Shown here one piece after another: positions 29,004-41,900 of a DNA stretch of 64,000 nucleotides. A program made the position numbers and the translations under genes. The notes beneath the pieces were generated by a model. The model was not told where the DNA came from. It saw only the letters and a list, made by a program, of their open reading frames with translations, and made no database searches. This DNA is from Trichoplax adhaerens (taxonomy: Eukaryota > Placozoa > Uniplacotomia > Trichoplacea > Trichoplacidae). Each line of letters starts with the position of its first letter. Position 1 is the stretch's first letter. The DNA is taken from positions 4,041,080 through 4,105,079 of the forward strand of contig NW_002060944.1 of NCBI RefSeq assembly GCF_000150275.1. The letters run 5' to 3'.

Positions 29004-29933
29004 TCAATTATAACGGCATCTACAAATTTTATGAATAGCTTGCTTATATCCTATACGAAAATCCTTACTTCGATATGCGTATAAGACTGGATTAATAGCA
29101 GAGTTACAGAATACTAACGCTGAAGATGTAAAGTAGACGCCATCAGGTACTATTACTTTAGATATTGGTATAATAATAAATGCTAATAAACTCCAAGGCG
29201 CAATACAGATTAGAAATGCAATAAATATGATAAACATGGTTGAAGTGACGTTAGCCTTATCCATAGCTGTAGGTGATTGAAAACCATCACAAATCATATC
29301 TCTCCGTTTCCTTGAAAGAAAGAGAAAAATAAACAAGTAGCAGTAAGTAATAACAATTAGAGGTATGGCGAAATCGATAACAGCATCATAGATGCCCCTA
29401 GCTATTCCACTTATGCTATTTCCATTCCAATCGGGAACGCAGCCTTTCTCAATGTCTACATAAACACTTTTACCCCATCCAAGAAACGACACAGCCGGTA
29501 CTAAAATACATGTTGCCCAAATAATACCAATGCAATAGTATGCATGTCTTGACTGTAATTTTTTAGATTTTACAACCACAAGATAGCGTATTATAGCTAT
29601 CCACATTAAATTGTGAATAGAGCCGATAAAGCCCATACCTCCAATTTGTACATGAATAGCACAACCAATTTCACCATAAAATTGTCTATCAGCTATGATA
29701 TTGACTAAATAGAGTGGTAATTGAAATAATCCATTAATAATGTCGAGAATAGCTAAATTCATGATAAGATAGTTTGTTACAGTCTGGGTTGCATTACGTC
29801 CATATTGAGAAATAACAATAATAACTAAGCTATTGCCAATAACAGCGGCTATAGCGATAATAATAAAAATAGTAGATTTAATAACAATAACTTCCAATGG
29901 TGTATGATGAGTTTCGTTAGTTCTATTATCCAT
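29004..29933 (-). CDS. Class A GPCR, receptor copy A (intact)
   Basis: Intronless 309-residue seven-transmembrane receptor of the rhodopsin-like class, located at the cell surface; ligand unknown. Features: N-glycosylation sites at N3 and N6, GN at 33-34 in helix 1, NLAILD with D64 (2.50) in helix 2, C91 and C165 for the extracellular disulfide, IRY at 115-117 where most class A receptors have DRY, P191 in helix 5, CIAPW at 243-247 in helix 6, and NPVLY at 281-285 in helix 7, followed by a very short cytoplasmic tail with a CRCRY cysteine cluster that could be palmitoylated. Helix 7 has no lysine at the retinal position, so it is not a canonical opsin. It is one of six related copies; coding and upstream sequence is nearly identical to copy B 4,890 bp away. 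Confidence 0.92.
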   Translation of the reverse strand: MDNRTNETHHTPLEVIVIKSTIFIIIAIAAVIGNSLVIIVISQYGRNATQTVTNYLIMNLAILDIINGLFQLPLYLVNIIADRQFYGEIGCAIHVQIGGMGFIGSIHNLMWIAIIRYLVVVKSKKLQSRHAYYCIGIIWATCILVPAVSFLGWGKSVYVDIEKGCVPDWNGNSISGIARGIYDAVIDFAIPLIVITYCYLFIFLFLSRKRRDMICDGFQSPTAMDKANVTSTMFIIFIAFLICIAPWSLLAFIIIPISKVIVPDGVYFTSSALVFCNSAINPVLYAYRSKDFRIGYKQAIHKICRCRYN

Positions 29934-30578
29934 TTTCGATAACGAAGATCTTCACGATTCGATCAGTCTTAATAGTATAGGATCGTTGAATAAGTCAAAC
30001 AGAACTAGAAAGAATGTAAGCCAATTTTTTACATTAGGTTGTAATATATACGCGTACGAGAGTTTTTATCAGATTACTACAAGAAAATATCTACTAATAG
30101 GTTTAAAAACGACAATCGTAACACAAATATCGCTGATTTCGATATACAATTCATTTGCATCAATCGAATTACCATGTGTAATCGTATACTGTAAGTGTAT
30201 ACTAAAGTTAAAATATTATAATATTTGAGATTTTAATCTATTTTGTATTGTGTCGAAAGGATATGAAAATGTCGATCAGATAATTTTGAACTAGTGTAAG
30301 TAGTAATATACAGTAGAATAACGAACGATATATATGATTAATCATAGCAATAAGTTTAGAACATTAAAACATAATAACAAGCTTGCTTACAATATTCCGC
30401 TATTTTTATAACTATCGAGACAAGTACAGCTTGATACCCAAGTACAGTCAATCCTAAAATTAAACATCGAAGAAAAGTCTTAAGCGAGAATCGATCTAGA
30501 GTAATATTTTAGTAAATTCTTACTCACGGTATGTCACATACCTAAAGCAATATTTTAGTAAATTCTTACTCACGGTAG
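29176..30578. repeat. Near-identical tract shared with copy B (partner 34066-35416)
   Basis: From helix 6 of receptor A through its 5' flank this tract differs from 34066-35416 at only about five or six positions by my reading, plus a short local duplication at the right end. The sequences on both sides are clearly more diverged, including a run of changes in the last 60 codons. The sharp edges fit a gene-conversion tract. Confidence 0.8.
30500..30577. repeat. 46-bp local duplication upstream of receptor A
   Basis: The word AATATTTTAGTAAATTCTTA continuing to CTCACGGTA occurs twice, 46 bases apart, in the copy-A flank. Copy B (about 35391-35422) has it once, so the duplication post-dates the shared tract. 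Confidence 0.85.
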
Positions 30579-30583
30579 ATTAA

Positions 30584-33500
30584 TAATGACACACAAAAGT
30601 AAGCTGTATGAGTTTTACCTTATATACGGTATTTCGAAGATTAATCTCGGCCTACATATAACCTATATAACAGGATGCGTATTCAATACATACCAGTAGA
30701 CTAAAGAATACTTTCATGCTTAAACAAACCAATAAAATTGTACACATACGTACATAACACTAATAAATCAGACAAAGTTTAACATTAGTAAATGAACTTG
30801 TAAAAACTATTTGCTATGATTGTAATAAAATCATTTAAGTAAAAGTTCAAAATTTTCCTCTATTACTTTGTGTACGCGTTTAATAAGAAAAAAAATATAA
30901 GACCTTAGATAGATTTAGCCATCGTGACTTAAATGGCGATTTAGTTATAGCACTGGAGTCTGTTAAAGTATAATCTTCTCTCAAATTACATGTACGCATT
31001 AAACAAGCTATAATATCGGACTGTAGAATGATTATATTTAATTATTATTACCCAATTAATCATACCTATAATATCTTGTCAACGAAGCAATTGATCAGAT
31101 AAACTCTAATTTGATATAGTCCTCTTTTAAATAGGAATACAGAATGACGGTGAAGCTGTGGTTCGAGAAGGGAATCGATTAAGAATAGTCATAATACGCA
31201 TTCATCAAATTAATCATTGTTCAAATGGAAGACGGTTTTTAAGAATATTTTTGTGTTGGTTTTCCGTTTTGTTTAATATTAATGTAATAATTTAAAGACA
31301 TGAAAACTAGCTGTTATTAGGCTTGATGGATCTCGACTTTAACAAATCAATTTTTCAATTAATTATTGACGGCCAACATATGTAAGTTATTCTTCTAGTT
31401 TTACTAAAATTAATTCTTTCAGTGTTTATATCTAAATGCTATTGCCATAGTAAATTCAATTTTATATCATTGCAGATCATCTTCGGTATCGTCATCATAG
31501 AGACGGTGGAATTCAAATTTAATGATTATTATTACGCTTCTATGCTTTAAATGATTTATTGGTCGATCTACCAATTAAATTAGCGTAGTTACTTTGCAGA
31601 TAAACATTCGATATTGTATCATTTTAACCTAATTAGTTATAGACAAAATTCTCGATGAAAGTTAATAAGTATTTGATAGTAGCCAATAGAATTGAGTACT
31701 TTAAAATAATTTTATTTTTAGTTCATTTTATTACCATAAAGTATGGCGTACGTGCAAATAATAAACATCTTGATATCTATTCAAATAGATTACAAAATAG
31801 CCGTTTCTAAATATAAGGTAGCCAATGTAAATATATAGCGGCTCACCTACGGCAACATTATCTATAATATCGAAAAGAAATTATCTTTTCTATACGTAGA
31901 GCTAGTTACTAACAATTTACTTAAGAGGTGATACCATATCCACATACTCTGCTAAGTAAAATATTTTCGCTTAATACAATAATTATATCTCATCATCTAA
32001 TTTTTTAAAGATGATATAAGCTTAGTTCTTGTTTTAGTTATAAGTTCCATCAGCAATCTTGAAATCAAGTCATACTCCCAACTGCTATTAGCAAATAGAA
32101 AAAGCCTTTGTCGATTATCAAATTATCTACATAGTTCAATAATCGTTTTTATTTTAGTTATCACTCCACTTCTATAAAATTCATTTGCAATAAGCCTTTT
32201 ACACAAACAGGAAGATTTTAATTACTCGTATTTTCCTCTTCTATATTCTACTAAATATATTACGTCCATAAGAATTAACGGAAATTTGGATTTTAGTATA
32301 CAGAGTAATTAGATGGCGCTACTTCCCAAATAAACTCCAACTGCGTTACTAACATATTTGTATCATAGAATTTGAAAGAGAAAGTTCTTAAAAGTAAGAA
32401 TTCCGAGTATTGTACTAGTTCTTATTATATTAGATACATTGCAAAGATTTAACGGGTATTTTGATTTTAGTTTACAGAACAATTAGATAGCGTTGTTTCT
32501 CGAATTAGCTCCAACTGTCTTGCTGACATATTTTTAATGCAGATTTTTAAAGAAAAACAACTTTAAAAGCGTATATTCTGAGTATTACGCTTGTTCCTAT
32601 TACATTATATATACTATACAAGATTTAAGGGACATTTCGATTTTAGTTTACAGAGCAATTAGACCATGTTATTTCACAAATACGAGTAAGTTCCAGCTGC
32701 CTTGCTGATATGTTTTTAGTGTAGACTTAAAAAACAAATTTCTATATTGACTGTAGTTTCGTGTAAACGAGATAAAAATGTAGAACAGTACCAGCTCAAT
32801 CTGATTGATTTTATAATTAATTATAAGCCATTTAATATTTTATGATCACCGATTAAGTCAAAAAACTGTCAGTGGACAGACTACGGATAGCAAGACATAG
32901 CACCCATGTTATTTCCCATACCGTCCGCATTATTCTTATATATTTCGAGCAAAATTAAACAATAATCTCTTACCTATTGTGTCATTTATGGCCGTAGAAT
33001 TTATTCTCCTAAATATTTACTAGATTTTCAATATGATATTTGGTCAGCAGAGATTTCTCTTACATGGATTAACCATAATAGAATAATTTTATCGTGAACT
33101 AAACTCTGTAGTATAGCTAGTAAATTTGAAAAATTCTTTAAATGATATGCAGCCTATTCTTTTCAACGATAAAACTAGAAGACTGTAATTAGCATAATAG
33201 TATTAAAGTCAAACATGCTCTTGATGGTCAGAATATTGTTGTGAGCTATTTGTGCTTAATATTCTATTAGCATATTTGGGATAAGTTTATACATATAGCT
33301 CCACTAAGAAATATTTCCTATTTTCACCTAAGAGCAAGCCAGATGTTAGTTGACGAGTGTTGAAATTCAAAAGATTAATTAATTGAATTCATTTGTAGAG
33401 TCACAATAAAGCATGTCTCCAAAAGTTCCCTGCTGATTGATGGGTAGACTAACTATTTCTATAATGGTACTTTATTTGGAGAATGATGTCTAGCATTAAT

Positions 33501-33893
33501 AATAAAGTAAAGGTAGGAAGTATTGATAGAATGTGAGATGCCTTCAAGTTTTACAAATAGCATTTATTACATTCCCTCGATCTTCTATAGGCATGATAAA
33601 TCAATCTATGAATATAAAGCCCTTATTTATAGACTTTCATAATTGAAAGAATATCGAAATTTTGACCTCACAACGAAAGTAAGCGAAACTGAATATCTTT
33701 AAGTGTTAATACGATTAAGATGCCATGGGATTCACGTTAAGTTTATACAGTTAATTTATTAATTCATGATAGAGAATTAATTGTGACTCTAATCACTCTT
33801 AGGGATAAGAGATAATTGCATTGCCAAAAATAGTTTTATGCTCATCCTATCGCAACATTATGAACCCTATTTTTAAATTTACTTAAAAACATT
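30584..33893. repeat. Receptor-array spacer 1 with internal ~175-bp triplication
   Basis: Spacer between receptors A and B, alignable with the other spacers: for example a TTTGATAGTAGCCAATAG-like word at 31672 matches 36670 and 40314. Inside it, at about 32262-32750, a 175-bp unit containing ATTTTAGTTTACAGA.CAATTAGA occurs three times (word starts near 32290, 32464, 32638). Spacer 2 has two such units and later spacers one. No exon is supported in this spacer. Confidence 0.8.
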
Positions 33894-34823
33894 TTAATTA
33901 TTACAGCATTTAAATATTTTATGAATAGCTAGCTTATATCCTATACGAAAATCCTTACTTCGATATGCGTATAAGACTGGATTAATAGCAGAGTTACATA
34001 GTACTAACGCTAACGATGTAAAGTAGACGCCATCAGATACTGCCACTTGAGCTACAGGCATGATAATAAATGCTAATAAACTCCAAGGCGCAATACAGAT
34101 TAGAAATGCAATAAATATGATAAACATGGTTGAAGTGACGTTAGCCTTATCCATAGCTGTAGGTGATTGAAAACCATCACAAATCATATCTCTCCGTTTC
34201 CTTGAAAGAAAGAGAAAAATAAACAAGTAGCAGTAAGTAATAACAATTAAAGGTATGGCGAAATCGATAACGGCATCATAGATGCCCCTAGCTATTCCAC
34301 TTATGCTATTTCCATTCCAATCGGGAACGCAGCCTTTCTCAATGTCTACATAAACACTTTTACCCCATCCAAGAAAGGACACAGCCGGTACTAAAATACA
34401 TGTTGCCCAAATAATACCAATGCAATAGTATGCATGTCTTGACTGTAATTTTTTAGATTTTACAACCACAAGATAGCGTATTATAGCTATCCACATTAAA
34501 TTGTGAATAGAGCCGATAAAGCCCATACCTCCAATTTGTACATGAATAGCACAACCAATTTCACCATAAAATTGTCTATCAGCTATGATATTGACTAAAT
34601 AGAGTGGTAATTGAAATAATCCATTAATAATGTCGAGAATAGCTAAATTCATGATAAGATAATTTGTTACAGTCTGGGCTGCATTACGTCCATATTGAGA
34701 AATAACAATAATAACTAAGCTATTGCCAATAACAGCGGCTATAGCGATAATAATAAAAATAGTAGATTTAATAACAATAACTTCCAATGGTGTATGATGA
34801 GTTTCGTTAGTTCTATTATCCAT
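33894..34823 (-). CDS. Class A GPCR, receptor copy B (intact)
   Basis: Intronless 309-residue rhodopsin-like receptor, the twin of copy A. Residues 1-255 differ from A at one position (A49 instead of T49), while the segment from 256 to the end differs at roughly 14 positions, for example MPVAQVAVSD in place of IPISKVIVPD, and a C terminus ending KCCNN. Disulfide cysteines, D64, IRY, CIAPW and NPVLY are all kept. The concentration of changes near helix 7 and the tail, next to near identity elsewhere, points to conversion of the 5' part. If both are expressed, they share promoter-proximal sequence and would differ mainly in the third extracellular loop, helix 7 and tail. Ligand unknown. Confidence 0.92.
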   Translation of the reverse strand: MDNRTNETHHTPLEVIVIKSTIFIIIAIAAVIGNSLVIIVISQYGRNAAQTVTNYLIMNLAILDIINGLFQLPLYLVNIIADRQFYGEIGCAIHVQIGGMGFIGSIHNLMWIAIIRYLVVVKSKKLQSRHAYYCIGIIWATCILVPAVSFLGWGKSVYVDIEKGCVPDWNGNSISGIARGIYDAVIDFAIPLIVITYCYLFIFLFLSRKRRDMICDGFQSPTAMDKANVTSTMFIIFIAFLICIAPWSLLAFIIMPVAQVAVSDGVYFTSLALVLCNSAINPVLYAYRSKDFRIGYKLAIHKIFKCCNN

Positions 34824-35416
34824 TTTCGATAACGAAGATCTTCACGATTCGATCAGTCTTAATAGTATAGGATCGTTGAATAAGTCAAACAGAACTAGAA
34901 AGAATGTAAGCCAATTTTTTACATTAGGTTGTAATATATACGCGTACGAGAGTTTTTATCAGATTACTACAAGAAAATATCTACTAATAGGTTTAAAAAC
35001 GACAATCGTAACACAAATATCGCTGATTTCGATATACAATTCATTTGCATCAATCGAATTACCATGTGTAATCGTATACTGTAAGTGTATACTAAAGTTA
35101 AAATATTATAATATTTGAGATTTTAATCTATTTTGTATTGTGTCGAAAGGATATGAAAATGTCGATCAGATAATTTTGAACTAGTGTAAGTAGTAATATA
35201 CAGTAGAATAACGAACGATATATATGATTAATCATAGCAATAAGTTTAGAACATTAAAACATAATAACAAGCTTGCTTACAATATTCCGCTATTTTTATA
35301 ACTATCGAGACAAGTACAGCTTGATACCCAAGTACAGTCAATCCTAAAATTAAACATCGAAGAAAAGTCTTAAGCGAGAATCGATCTAGAGCAATATTTT
35401 AGTAAATTCTTACTCA
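34066..35416. repeat. Near-identical tract shared with copy A
   Basis: Partner of 29176-30578. To its right the B flank carries about 110 bp absent from the A flank (around 35470-35580, including TTAGTTATGTTATGACAG), and similarity drops to the level of the older spacers. Confidence 0.8.
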
Positions 35417-38037
35417 CGGTAGATTAATAATGACACACAACAGTAAACTACATAGTAAGAGTTTTATCTTAATATTAATGCGCTAATTAAAGTGATTAAC
35501 GTTATTAAATCCGTATATGTAATTCGTGCGCGTTAGTTATGTTATGACAGTAACATATCCATAAATATTTATATATATCCATGGCATTTCAGGGATTAAT
35601 CTCGGCCTACACATAAGCTATATAATATAACAGGATGCATATTCAACACACAGCTGAGGACTGGAGAATATTTTCGTGATTAACTACATCAATAAAGTTG
35701 TGCATATATATAGCATTAATGAATCAGACAAAGTTTAACATTGGTAACTGAACTTGTAAAAACTATTTGCTATAATTGTAATAAAATCATTTAAGTAAAG
35801 TTCGGAGTTTTCTTCTATTACCGTACTTCAAGTATAATAAGAAAAATAAAAAAGATATAAGACCTTAAGGAGATTTAATCATCGTGACTTAAATAGCGAT
35901 TTCTTTATAGCACTGGAGTCTGTTAAAGTATAATCGATATTTTATCTTCAATTTCTAATGATCAGTGTCTTCTTTCGAATTAAGCGTACACAAGCATTAA
36001 ATAAGCAACGATATCAGATTATAGAAAAATTTTTACCACCCAAGTAATCATACCTATGATATATTTCAAACAATAATGTCTTGTCAACGAAGAAATTGAT
36101 CCGGTAAACTCTAATTCGATCCAATTCTCTTTTTAGCATCAATAGAGAATGATAGTAAAGCTGTGATTCAAGAAGGAGATCGATTAAGAATAGCCATTAT
36201 TCGTCAAATTAATCATTGTTCAAATGGAAGACGATGTTTAAGAATAATTTTCTATTTCTGTTCCGTTTGTTAATATTGATGTAATAATTTAAAGACCCGA
36301 AAACTAGCTCTGTTATTAGACTTGATGGATCTCGATTTTAACAAATTAACTTTTCAATTAATTATTGACGGCCAACATATGTAAGTTATTCTCCCACTTT
36401 TACTAAATTAATTCCTTCAGTGTTTATATCCAAATGCTATTGCCATGGCAAATTTAATTTCATCTCATTGCAGATCATCTCCTGTATCCGTCGTCATAAA
36501 GGCGGCATTCAAACTTATTGATTATTATTAGGCTTTTATGCTTTAAATGACTATTAGTCGATCCACCAATTACATTAACGTAGTTACATTGCATACAAAC
36601 ATCCGATATTGTATTATTTTGAGCTAATTAGTTATAGACGTAAATCCTCGACTAAAGCTAATAAAGCATTTGATGGCAGCCAATAGTATTGAATACTTTA
36701 AAATAATTTTATTTTTAGTTTATTTTATTACCATAAAGTGTGGCGTATGTGCAAATAATATTCATTTTGATATCTATTTAAATGGATTGCAAATAGCTAT
36801 TAATAAATATAAGGTAGCCAATGTGAATATATGCCAGCTCTCCTATTGTGGCATTATCTATAACGCCGAAAAAAATAATCTCCATACGTGGAACTAGTTA
36901 CTAGCAGTTTACTTCAGAAATGATACCATATTCACATACTCTGCTAAGTAAAAATCTTTTCCTCTAATACAATAATTATATCTCATAATCTAATTTTTTA
37001 AGGTGATATAATCTTAATTCTTGTTTTAGTTATAAGTTTTGTCAGCAATCTTGAAATCAAGTTGTATTCTCAGCCGCTATTAGTAAACAAAAACGACCTT
37101 TGCAGTTAATCATATTGTCTACATAATTTAACAATCATTTTTTATTTAGATTTCATTCCACTTCCATAAAATTTATTTGCAATAAACCTTTTACATAAAA
37201 AGGAACATTTCAAATACTCAAATTTCTTTTATCATATTCTACTAGATATATTAAGTCTAGAAGGCTTAATGGACATTTGAATTTTATTTTACCGAGCAAT
37301 TACTGTAAATGGCGCTATTTCCCCCCCCCCAAATAATCTTCAACTGCTTTACTAACATGTCTGTATTGTAAACTTTAAAGGAGAAACTTCTTAAAAACGA
37401 GTATTTTGAGAATTTCGCTCGTCCTTATTACGTTACATATATTACATAAGATTTTATGGATATATCGATTTTAGTTTATAGAGTAATTAGATAGCGTTAT
37501 TTCACAAATAAGCTTCAACTGTCTTGCTAGTATATTTTTAGTGTGGACAAGATAGAAGTTTAGTACAGTGCTAACTCAATCTGATTGATTTTATAATTAA
37601 TTATAAGCCATTTAATATTTTATGATCACCAATTAAGTCAAAAAACTGCAAGTGGACTGACTACAGACAGTAAGACATACCATCCAAGTTGTTTCCCATA
37701 CGGTCTACATTATTCTTACATATTTCAAGCTAAATTAAATAATAATCTCTTATCTATCGTATCTTTTATGGCTGTAGAATTTATTGTCCTAAACATGTAC
37801 TAAATTTTCAATATAGTATTTGCTCAGAAACTGAATGTTTTCAAGTGTAAACACGAATAACAACAAGCCATAGGATTCAAGTGAAGTTTGTGAAATTAAT
37901 TTATTAATTCATGACAGAGAATTAAGCATGATTTTAATCACTCATAGAGATAACAGATAATTCCATCGCTAGAAATAATACTGTGCTCGTTCTATCGCAA
38001 CATTATCAACACTATTTTTAAACTTGCTTTAAACATT
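35417..38037. repeat. Receptor-array spacer 2
   Basis: Alignable with spacer 1 along most of its length. Contains two copies of the 175-bp internal unit (about 37260-37570) and a ten-base poly-C run at about 37321-37330. A 75-codon frame at 36670-36897 is the counterpart of a frame interrupted by stops in spacer 1, so I do not treat it as a gene. Confidence 0.75.
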
Positions 38038-38943
38038 TCAATTACAACCCTATCTGTAAACTTTATAAATAGCTGGCTTATATCCTGTATAAAAACCCTT
38101 ACTTCAGTATTCAAATAAGAACGGATTAATAGTAGAACTACAAAATACTAGTACTGGAGATATAAAGTAGACGCTTTTAGGTGATAATATGCCTTATCTA
38201 TTGGCATCACAATAGCTGCTTATAAATTCCAAGATACGTACTAGACTAGAAATGCAATAAATACGATAAACATGGTCGAAGTAACGTTAGCCTTATCCAT
38301 CGCTGTAGATAATTGAAAAGCATTACAAATCATACGCTTTGCTTTCCTTTAAGAAAGGGATAAATAAATAAGTAGCGATAAGTAATAATAATTCAAGGTA
38401 TAGCAAAACTGATAATAGCTTCATAGATGCCCTAACTATTCCACTTATGCCATTTCGTCTCCAATCGGGAACACAACTTTTCTCAATTTAACATGAATAC
38501 TTTTACGCTATCCAAGAAACGACACAGCCGGCACTAAAATACTCGTACATGTTATCCAAATAATACTCAAGCAATAGTATGCATGTCTAGGCTGTAATTT
38601 TTAGATTTTACAAGGATAAAGTAGTATACGATGGCTATCCACATTAAATGGTAAGTAGAATCGATAAAACATACATCTCCAAGATAGGAATGAATGATAC
38701 AATCAATTTCACCATAGTATTATCTATCGGCTATGATATTAACTAAATAGAGAGGTAAGTGAAGTCCATTCGTAAATTCATGATAATATAATTGGTTACA
38801 GTTTGTGCTGAACCATATTGAGAAATGACGACAATGAATAAGCTATTGCCAACAACAGCGGCAATATCGATAATAATACAAATAATAAACTTGATAACAA
38901 TACCTTCCAGCGGTGTATGAGTTTCGCTAGTTCCATTATCTTT
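38038..38943 (-). pseudogene. Class A GPCR copy C, badly decayed
   Basis: Reads as a receptor relative along its length: THTPLEG near the N terminus, AAVVGNSLFIVVISQYG of helix 1, then a deletion that joins NL directly to sequence beyond helix 2. Later parts show the counterparts of the GWG..VY loop and of the TM5-TM6 region, with several frameshifts and stops. The start codon is replaced: the sequence before DN reads AAAAAA instead of ATG. Same 5' flank words as the intact copies. Not functional. Confidence 0.9.
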
Positions 38944-41900
38944 TTTTAATAACAAAATCTTCACGACTCGATCAATCTTAATATTACAGGATTATTAAAC
39001 AAGTCAAGAAGATCTAGAAGGATACGAATCAAATTGGACCTGGTTGGATATGTTAGCTAACAAATTGATGAGAACTTTATTAAACTTGTACAAAGAAATT
39101 GATTTACTATTAAGTTTAAAAATGACAATCGCATCACAAACGCCGCTTATTTCGATATATAATTCATTTGCATTAATCGAATTATCACTTGCAATCGTTT
39201 AATAAAAGCGTATACTAAAGATATATTGTTATAATATTTTGCGATTTTAATCTATTGTATACGGTATAGTAATAAAAGATTATGAAAAATTTTGATCAAA
39301 GCATGGTGAGATGATTTAAATTTATAGTGAGCGGTACTACAGAATAATGATATATATCATTAATTATATTGACGAGTCTGGAACATTAAAACTTTGATGA
39401 GAATAAGCTTGCTTACATTATTCTGCTATTTTTATGACAATTTAAACAAATGCAGTTTACTGCCTAAGTACAGTCGATCGGAAAATTAAATTTCGAAGAA
39501 AAAATGTCTTAAGCAAGAATCGAGCTAGAGCTATATTTAGCTTATTCTTACTTGTGAAGCTGGTTAGTAACACATAAAAGTTATTTTACGGGTCGCATCT
39601 TAATTATATAGGCGTTACTATACTAATAAATCAGATAATGCATAAAGACGAAACAGCTATGTTAACATTAGAAACAGAATACATAAAACTTTCTGCTATG
39701 ATTATAATAAAGCCACTAAAAGCAAAATTTGAGATTTTTTCCTCAGACTATCGTATATCATAAGAAAAGTGGAATACTAGATCTTAGATGGTTTCACCCA
39801 CTACGACTTAATAGCAACTTCGTTATAGCACTAGAGTCTGTTAAAGTATAATATAATTGTCACTTTATCTTAAATTTCTAGTGATCAAGGCCTCATCTCG
39901 ATTAGACTATCTATCTATAATGCCTTAAGGAAATTTTCAATTATATGTATACGTACATCAAACAAATAACAATAAACATCTCAATCATAGTAAATTAATT
40001 TTCAATTAATTGTTAACAGACATAATACGAAAGTTAATCTCATCATTTTGCTAAAATAACTTCAGTCATTATTTATATCCAAATGCTATTTCCATGGCGG
40101 ATTTAATTTTCCTATCATTACAGATCACGATCGAAATTGTTACTTGAAGACAGAATTCAGACCTATCAATCATTATTACAGACTTTTATTCTCCAAAAGA
40201 TTTATTAGTCGATCCACCAATTAGCGTAGTTAAGCGGTATATAAATGTTTGATATAGTATTATTTCATCTAATTAGTTATAGATATTATTCTCGACAAAA
40301 GTTAATAAAGCATTTGATCGTAGCCAATAGTACAGAGTATTTAAATCGATCAACTCTTTCTTTTATTTTAATTCTGTAAAGTACTTTCTGTGTGCTATTA
40401 ATAACCAGCTTGATATCTATTCAAATCGATTGCAAAAAGTCATTTTCTAAATGTGAGTTAGTCAATCTAACCATGTACCAGTTTACCTACTGTAACATTT
40501 TCTATACTATCGAAAAGAAATAATTGCCTATATGCATCTAGCGAGTTAAAGATAATTTACTATAAAAATGGTATCAATTCCATACACTCTGCTACATAAA
40601 ATCTTTCCTTCTATAATTTTCCATCATGATCGATTTTTTTAAGCAGGCACAAGCTTAGTTTTTATTTTAGTTCATAAGTATAGTCAGTAATCCTGAAGTC
40701 AAATCGCCCTTTCCATTCCTGCTAGCAAACCGAAACGACTTAGGTAGTTTATCATATTATCTCCAGTTATAAATCGAAATTTGTAAAGACAAAGAATTAA
40801 ACTACTACAGAAAACTAAAGCTATGAGTCTACCGTCAGGGTTGTCCTTTTTGGCATTTATCCAAAATACAACTCTAAATACAGATGATTTTCTACACCAA
40901 GAGGAACAGTAGCACCATTAGTCTCTATTTTAGATGCAATTTAATCCAAACTTCAAATGAAAAAGTCAGTCAATTTATAATGAATCGACATAAATATTAG
41001 TTATCAATAATTAGATAGTATTATAAAACTATGCATTTATCTATGAAAGAATTTATAACGTCATAGATTACGGTATTTCAACAAGTATCAAGTATGTTAT
41101 CTGATGAAATAAGATAAGTATTAGTTCGTGAAAGTCACTTTGTAACATTCAGACTATTTAATCATCATATTTATTTAGATGCATCACTTTTAGCTGATAA
41201 AATTGATCTAAGAGTGCAGCAGAGGTTACATTACTTTGCTTTACTTTTTGATCTATAACAGACTCCTAGTTTTATGTACATATTAGTAGATAGATTGCTT
41301 TTACTTTACAAGGCAATTAGATTGCGTTATTTTAAAAACAAGCTGCAACTGTTGCATTAATATTTGCGCTTTGTAGCATCAATTTATTTAGAGAGAAATT
41401 TTAAAACCAATACTTTACGCACTACATCAGTTCTTAATTATCGATTACTCAATTTTTACTGTAAATTGTTTGTAACTACTTATTTTACACATGCCTAACT
41501 ATCGCTCAAGAAGATCACATTTATTATGTTCATAGCTTTCTTTAGGAATAATTTATGGAAAATATAAGTTTTAAGTTACATGTTTAATTTTATTTAACCT
41601 GAACTTTAAACAATATCGTATTTCTTCTTTCGTTCACAGTAAATCAATCATTTCTTGTTTGATTAGTAGTATCAGAAATTGCCTGAAAGCGTAACTTCTA
41701 TCTGCCCGAAATATGCTACATAGCAACCAGGTTTAAAATATCATTATTTCTAGTGGCATTTCATTTTATTTTTATTCTAAGTAGGGTATTTACTGTAATT
41801 TATTGCAAGATCAATAATTTCTATTTCGACAATTAGTATCAACATGTCATACGGTACCTTACTTCAGTCTACTCAAAAAATCTTAGGCTACTTAAATTTT

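Noticed and set aside
29986-30228. Identical 80-codon plus-strand frames upstream of receptors A and B (second at 34876-35118)
   Set aside because: Both start at TTG, not ATG, lie in the shared 5' flank and match no family; their identity follows from the duplicated or converted tract. Other copies do not keep the frame.
36670-36897. 75-codon frame in spacer 2 with a signal-peptide-like start
   Set aside because: The equivalent stretch in spacer 1 (about 31680-31910) is interrupted by stops, and no related protein is known to me.
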